The translations under genes were made by a program, and so were the position numbers. Below are positions 40,461 to 44,881 of a stretch of 44,881 bases of DNA, piece after piece. Source of the DNA: Eubacterium sp. (lineage in GTDB: Bacteria; Bacillota; Clostridia; Lachnospirales; Lachnospiraceae); assembly GCA_017965495.1 (NCBI GenBank), contig JAGCPW010000022.1, positions 1 through 44,881 on the forward strand. The letters run 5' to 3'. The notes beneath the pieces are model-generated. The model made no database searches and was not told where the DNA came from. It saw nothing but the letters and a program-made list of their open reading frames with translations. The stretch's first letter is position 1. Every line of letters starts with the position of its first letter.

Positions 40461-43100
40461 ATGAAGAAATTAATTAGGAGAACCCTAGCAATAGCATTGA
40501 GTTTATCAATGGTATTTACTGGGTTTATGTTTAGTCCTGCTAAGGTAAGTGCGGATACACTTACTCAGGATGAGATTGACAGTATTGCAGGTAACGGTAC
40601 TATGACTAACCTTGCTTTAAATGTTGATGCTACAGTTTATCCTGGAGTAGCAGAAGGTAATAAAGCTAACCTTACAAACGGTAACTTCTCAGGTCACTGT
40701 GCTCTATCATCAGGATGGGGTTATTCAGGTGAAGCTTATGCCATCATTGACTTAGGAAATTACTATAAGGCAGAGTCATTGGATGAAATTATTCTTGCAT
40801 ATAAGGACATGGCTACTAATGATACTGTTGCAGGTAGAACTTACAATATTCAGTATTCTGTAGATCAGAGTGCTTGGACTACAGTATACACTTCTGGCAC
40901 AGTAGCTGCTGAAGATTTGGCACCAGATAAGTGTACTATTGATGATGTAAGCGTATACCAAGATACAGTTAGATTTGTAAAGATTGATTATCCATCACTA
41001 CCAACATATGGTATTCAGCTAACTGAGATTGCTGTTTTGGCAGCAGATCCAGAACTAGCACCAATGGATACATGTGATGATCCAGCAGGCGTTTCTGCTG
41101 AGTCAGTTGGTCTTGGACAAATTACATTCAACATTACAGCTGGTGAAGATCAAGAGGATTACACATACGCAGCTATGTTAGATGGTCCTAGCGGAACAAT
41201 CCTTAATGCAAATTGTGCAGCAGGAGTTGACTATACATACGAAGTACCAGGTGGAAACCACAGAATCTTTGTTCAGTCACACAAGGGTACTGCTATTTCA
41301 GATGGTATTTACTCATCTCAAGTAACAGTTAATACATACGAGACAGAAGTTGCAGATTCTGATTGGAACTATGCATACGGTAGAAGTGTTACTCTATCAA
41401 GTGGAGCTTCTACAGAGCCAGCAGGCGCTCCAGCAACTAGAGTTACAGATGGAACTATCAGTGGCGGCAATGATAATTATATAACTTCTGATAAGGGCCA
41501 AGCTGGTTCATGGTTCACTATCGATTTGCAAAGTGTTTGGAAAGCATCAAGTTTCGAAACAATCTGTGTTTGGTTCAGATCAAACGTAGGTGGAACATTC
41601 CCAGAAAATGGTGGAATGAAATTCCAGTACTCAACAGACGGTGAGGACTTTGTAGATGTTGCTACTTTGACTCAGGCAGAATTTACTGCTCAGAAGGGTA
41701 CACAGCAAAATCCATTTAGAATTATGGGTGATGTATCAGGTCTTACTGAAGGAGTAGTAAGATTCGTAAGAGTTTACTTCCCTAACTCAGTAGCATACGG
41801 AGCACAGATTACAGAAATCGGTGTTTACGATATAGACGGTGATGCTGAAGAAGCAGAAGTAGAGACAGTAACTGACCCAGCTGATTTCACAGCGGCAGCT
41901 ACTGACTATAATGAGATTTCAGGTGTGATTACACCAGACGTAGATCAAGAAGATTATACATATAGCATTTTCCTAAATGGTCAATTGAAAGCAGAAGGTT
42001 TGACAGGTGGTGCTTATACATTAAGCGGTGTAGCAGAAGGAACATATGACGTTACAGTTAAGTCATACAAAGACGGATTCTTCTCACACGGATTAACTGT
42101 TTCAGGCGTTACAGTAGAAGATGGATTTACATATACTCACACAACAGGTTCTGGCGTATATGATGACACAAGCGAATACGGATTTAACCTTGTAACTAAA
42201 GACGGCGCTACTAGGGATGGTGTATCAGCTACAGCATCAGCAGGTAACGCTACAAGCGCTATTGACTATAAAGCAGGAACACGTTGGGAAACTCCAGGTA
42301 GTGATCCACAGTGGATTACAGTAGACCTTGGCGCAGTTAAAACTGTTAAGGCATTTGAAGCTTGGTGGGAGACAGCAAGTTCAAAAGACTTTACTATTGA
42401 TGTTTCAACAGATGGTCAGACATTTAAAACAGTTGCTACAGTAACTGGAGCAGCATCAGGAAATAACAGAAGAGATACAATTGTATTGAAAGAAGCTGCA
42501 AATGCTAGATACGTAAGACTTTACGCTACAGCAAGAACTACTGGTTACGGCCATTCAATTTGGGAGATTGCTATTTATGACGGACAGGTAGTTCCAGATA
42601 ACTACATGGACGTTACAGATTACAAGGCTCAGGGAACATATCCTACAGAAACAGGTAAGATCTTTGCAGGATGGTTCGAAGATGCAGATTTTACAACTCC
42701 ATATATGGAAAATACTGGAAGTGCTTACGCTAAGTTTATCGACGAAGATGTATTAACAACTAAGTTCCAGATAGCTACAGATGATACAGCAGTTCGTTTC
42801 TTAAGTTCAGTAGACGGAATGGATTACGAAGAAGTTGGATTCATTTTCACAGGTACTTACGGAAATGCTGTAATCACAGAAAAGACAAAGACTACAAATA
42901 AATTGTATTCAAAGATTACTGCAGATGGACAGAGTACTGAACCTGACGTATTCAGTCCAGATTCACAGTACTTCTTCACATACACAGTAAGAGGTATGGA
43001 AGATGCCACAACTAATTCAACATGGCATGTAACTCCATTCTATAAAACATTAGATGGAACTGTTGTAACAGGAACTCCAGGCGAGTTACCTCAAAACTAA
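40461..43100 (+). CDS. Secreted protein with three F5/8 type C (discoidin) domains
   Basis: The start is ATG 40461 after TTAGGAGGAAAACT; the frame is open further upstream but lacks a ribosome site there. 879 residues: signal peptide MKKLIRRTLAIALSLSMVFT... cut near VSA-DT; F5/8-C domains at about 45-195, 297-460 and 573-706 (each with W/F..DLG and a R[YF]V[RK] strand); fibronectin-like linkers at about 200-290 and 465-560; and a C-terminal module (715-879) starting KIFAGWFEDADF, also present in the next gene. Discoidin domains bind sugars. No catalytic domain or sortase/SLH anchor is seen. Confidence 0.82.
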   Translation: MKKLIRRTLAIALSLSMVFTGFMFSPAKVSADTLTQDEIDSIAGNGTMTNLALNVDATVYPGVAEGNKANLTNGNFSGHCALSSGWGYSGEAYAIIDLGNYYKAESLDEIILAYKDMATNDTVAGRTYNIQYSVDQSAWTTVYTSGTVAAEDLAPDKCTIDDVSVYQDTVRFVKIDYPSLPTYGIQLTEIAVLAADPELAPMDTCDDPAGVSAESVGLGQITFNITAGEDQEDYTYAAMLDGPSGTILNANCAAGVDYTYEVPGGNHRIFVQSHKGTAISDGIYSSQVTVNTYETEVADSDWNYAYGRSVTLSSGASTEPAGAPATRVTDGTISGGNDNYITSDKGQAGSWFTIDLQSVWKASSFETICVWFRSNVGGTFPENGGMKFQYSTDGEDFVDVATLTQAEFTAQKGTQQNPFRIMGDVSGLTEGVVRFVRVYFPNSVAYGAQITEIGVYDIDGDAEEAEVETVTDPADFTAAATDYNEISGVITPDVDQEDYTYSIFLNGQLKAEGLTGGAYTLSGVAEGTYDVTVKSYKDGFFSHGLTVSGVTVEDGFTYTHTTGSGVYDDTSEYGFNLVTKDGATRDGVSATASAGNATSAIDYKAGTRWETPGSDPQWITVDLGAVKTVKAFEAWWETASSKDFTIDVSTDGQTFKTVATVTGAASGNNRRDTIVLKEAANARYVRLYATARTTGYGHSIWEIAIYDGQVVPDNYMDVTDYKAQGTYPTETGKIFAGWFEDADFTTPYMENTGSAYAKFIDEDVLTTKFQIATDDTAVRFLSSVDGMDYEEVGFIFTGTYGNAVITEKTKTTNKLYSKITADGQSTEPDVFSPDSQYFFTYTVRGMEDATTNSTWHVTPFYKTLDGTVVTGTPGELPQN

Positions 43101-43138
43101 TAAAAACTAGTGTCGCAAAAGCGGCATAGTAAAAGATA

Positions 43139-43175
43139 AAAAGGCTGCCACAAAAATGTGGCAGTCTTTTTTTGT
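43139..43175 (+). terminator. Terminator of the first discoidin protein
   Basis: CTGCCACA (43145-43152) and TGTGGCAG (43157-43164), extended by G-U and A-T pairs to about 43139-43170, carry an AAAA loop and a seven-T tail. A smaller 6-bp hairpin (43111-43126) with an AAAA loop lies between the stop and this terminator. Confidence 0.88.
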
Positions 43176-43181
43176 TTGTTA

Positions 43182-43187
43182 TATAAT
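43182..43187 (+). promoter_or_regulatory. Probable -10 box of the last gene
   Basis: TATAAT 25 bp before the start of the second discoidin protein, right after the terminator. The -35 position overlaps the terminator arm and is poor. Confidence 0.4.
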
Positions 43188-43211
43188 ATTTAGTAGATTA
43201 GGAGGTTCGTG

Positions 43212-44881
43212 ATGATGAAATATAGAAAGATAATGGCGATTGTTTTGTCTTTGGCGATGGTAGTTGCTACTTTCGCATATTTGAGTGTAAACGAAAACAC
43301 GAACACACTTGCAGGAGAAGAGAGCACAGAGCAGACAGTCGCACCAAGTGAGGAGAGCACAGAAGCGCCGAGCGAGGATCCGACACAAGCACCTACTGAA
43401 GAGCCAACTACTGAGCCAGAGGTGAATCCTAATAATTACAAATACAGTTTTGTTTCATATTACGAGGAGTTTCCAGATTCAAATGATAATGGCGCAAACC
43501 TAGTTACTCAGGAAGGGGCCACTGTAGAAGGAGTGTCAGCCACAGCTTCGGCGGACGATGCATCATATGTTATAGATGCTGACCCAAATACGATTTGGAA
43601 TGCCAGTGGAGATGATACACAGTGGATTACTGTGGACTTGGGTGAAGTAAAGACAGTAAAAGAAATTGATTGTAGGTGGGCAGAAGATAATACTGCTAAA
43701 GCATACACAGTAATGGTTTCAACTTATGGTAATGAATTCCAGCCGGTGGCTACAGTTGATAACGATTCATTCTATGACAACAGAAGAGACATGATAGTGC
43801 TTGGTGAATCAATTAGCACTAGGTACATTAAAATAGAAATGACAGAAAGTCATTTGCCAGAAGGTTACTCATTGCGTGAGATGGCTGTTTATGACGATTC
43901 CAATTATGTTGGAATCGTGGATTACTTAAACAAAGTTAATACAACAGAAAACCTTGCCTACAAGAAAACACCTATTGTTGCACGTTATAATAATGAAGGA
44001 CAAGCGAGAAGGTTTTGCGATGGAAATCTTAACACGGGATGGAGAGCGAACAAACCAACTGATAACTCGTGGTTTGCAATAGATTTGAAGGACTACTACA
44101 ACATAGAAGATGTAATGGTTTGCTGGTCCGACGCCAACGCCGTTGGCTACGATATTTACGCAGGCAGAATACCAGATTGGTACGGCGACGAACCCGTAGC
44201 TTCGGTTAGAGGTTTGTGGGATAACAAGGCTGTATCTGCAGTAACCAAGGACCTTAATGTTAAGGCGAGATATATAAAGATTGAGGTTGAAGAATGGAGT
44301 GAAAATTCAGAGCGCGATGGAATTCAACCATTAGAAATAGCCGTGTTCGGCGAAAAAGCAGAAGGCTACTATAATATAAGAGACTACAAGTGGGTTTGGC
44401 CTTGGCAATATCCAACCATGGAAGGCAAAATCTTTGCCGGTTGGTTTACAGACGAAACACTTACTGAATCATATATGGACCAGGATGGATATGCATACCC
44501 TAAGTTTATTGACGAGAAAGCGTTGACGGTTAAGATGCAGAAGAAGGAAGATAATACTGCTATTCGCTTTGTAAGTACTATTAGTAGAAGACTACAAGAT
44601 TTTGAATCGGCAGGCTTTGATTTCTCCGGAACGTATGGGGAAAGTACTATTGATTCCAAGTCAAAAAGCATTGAAACTGTTTATCGAAGGATTACGGCTG
44701 ACGGCGTGACAATCAGACCAAACACAGCTTTCGATAACAATGATTCAGCATACTTTGTCACATACACCATTAGAAATATGGACGGAGTTACTCCATCTAA
44801 CTGGACTGTAACACCATTCTATGTGACGGCGGATGGCACTAAGGTGACCGGAACGACGGCTACCTTTGACGTAGTCCCAGA
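43212..44881 (+). CDS. Secreted discoidin-domain protein, 3' end outside window
   Basis: Open to the window end without a stop (556 full codons). AGGAGG lies six bases before ATG 43212 (a second ATG follows directly). Signal peptide MMKYRKIMAIVLSLAMVVAT..., then a Glu/Pro/Thr/Ser stalk (about residues 35-75, ESTE/PTEEP repeats), F5/8-C domains at about 91-229 and 241-379, and the C-terminal module (about 386 on) with GKIFAGWFTDE, the same as in the previous gene. Its first F5/8-C domain is closest to the third domain of that protein (GVSATASA, QWITVDLG.VKTVK, NRRD.IVL). It is a paralogue, with a stalk the other lacks. Confidence 0.85.
   Translation, partial: MMKYRKIMAIVLSLAMVVATFAYLSVNENTNTLAGEESTEQTVAPSEESTEAPSEDPTQAPTEEPTTEPEVNPNNYKYSFVSYYEEFPDSNDNGANLVTQEGATVEGVSATASADDASYVIDADPNTIWNASGDDTQWITVDLGEVKTVKEIDCRWAEDNTAKAYTVMVSTYGNEFQPVATVDNDSFYDNRRDMIVLGESISTRYIKIEMTESHLPEGYSLREMAVYDDSNYVGIVDYLNKVNTTENLAYKKTPIVARYNNEGQARRFCDGNLNTGWRANKPTDNSWFAIDLKDYYNIEDVMVCWSDANAVGYDIYAGRIPDWYGDEPVASVRGLWDNKAVSAVTKDLNVKARYIKIEVEEWSENSERDGIQPLEIAVFGEKAEGYYNIRDYKWVWPWQYPTMEGKIFAGWFTDETLTESYMDQDGYAYPKFIDEKALTVKMQKKEDNTAIRFVSTISRRLQDFESAGFDFSGTYGESTIDSKSKSIETVYRRITADGVTIRPNTAFDNNDSAYFVTYTIRNMDGVTPSNWTVTPFYVTADGTKVTGTTATFDVVP

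Noticed and set aside
1..44881. CRISPR array
   Set aside because: No series of regularly spaced repeats of 25-40 bases was seen; the repeats found are short local duplications or coding repeats.
1..44881. tRNA or rRNA genes and insertion sequences
   Set aside because: No cloverleaf with CCA-type end and no transposase or integrase motif was noticed; the polysaccharide block therefore shows no visible transposition machinery.

Overview
The window looks like chromosome of a low-GC, Gram-positive anaerobe of the class Clostridia, possibly Lachnospiraceae-like. The genus cannot be fixed from the sequence alone. The grounds are AT-rich DNA with strong AGGAGG-type ribosome sites, an LCP/CpsC/CpsD surface-polysaccharide assembly set, DegV, Trk potassium uptake, an MscL with a zinc-ribbon tail, ferredoxin-like FrhB proteins and secreted discoidin-domain proteins.

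Layout. (1) 1-1,511: the 3' end of a DegV-family gene and an EamA/DMT exporter. (2) 1,531-1,849: a compact locus built like the Fst/par type I toxin-antitoxin systems, with a 34-residue hydrophobic peptide, convergent promoters, a shared bidirectional terminator and direct repeats near both RNA 5' ends. (3) 2,058-5,772: four genes in the order acyltransferase, GT8, GT8, acyltransferase, probably a membrane glycolipid pathway. (4) 6,010-11,127: mscL (minus strand), trkA-trkH, an Sfp-type phosphopantetheinyl transferase and a class I methyltransferase (minus strand). (5) 11,281-35,026: a roughly 24-kb, apparently single-direction surface-polysaccharide operon. It starts with a structured leader, a small membrane protein, LCP, a chain-length regulator and a tyrosine kinase. 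It continues with five glycosyltransferases, a hexapeptide acyltransferase, a radical SAM enzyme, a nucleotidyl-transferring CDP-alcohol-type enzyme, LicD, two membrane acyltransferases, a Wzy-like polymerase, a Wzx flippase, three pyruvyltransferase-family proteins and two ferredoxin/FrhB-family proteins. It ends with a VanZ-like protein and a secreted glycerophosphodiesterase. (6) 35,149-38,818: a very AT-rich accessory block with a PIN-nuclease/zinc-ribbon protein, an orphan multi-pass membrane protein and an AbiF-type HEPN protein preceded by a short structured RNA. (7) 38,987-44,881: a nucleotidyltransferase of the NTP_transf_5 type and two paralogous secreted F5/8-C proteins that share an uncharacterised C-terminal module. 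The second of these runs off the window.

How the genes work together. The region 5 products would build a repeat unit on a lipid carrier, decorate it with acyl, pyruvyl and probably glycerol-phosphate groups, flip and polymerise it, set its length through the CpsC/CpsD-like pair and attach it to the wall through LCP. No initiating sugar-phosphate transferase and no CpsB-type phosphatase lies in the window, so the first step must be encoded elsewhere. The most distinctive parts are the repeated combination of pyruvyltransferase-family and FrhB-like iron-sulfur proteins with a radical SAM enzyme inside the polysaccharide operon, the AbiF/RNA plus PIN block beside it, and the par-like toxin locus.
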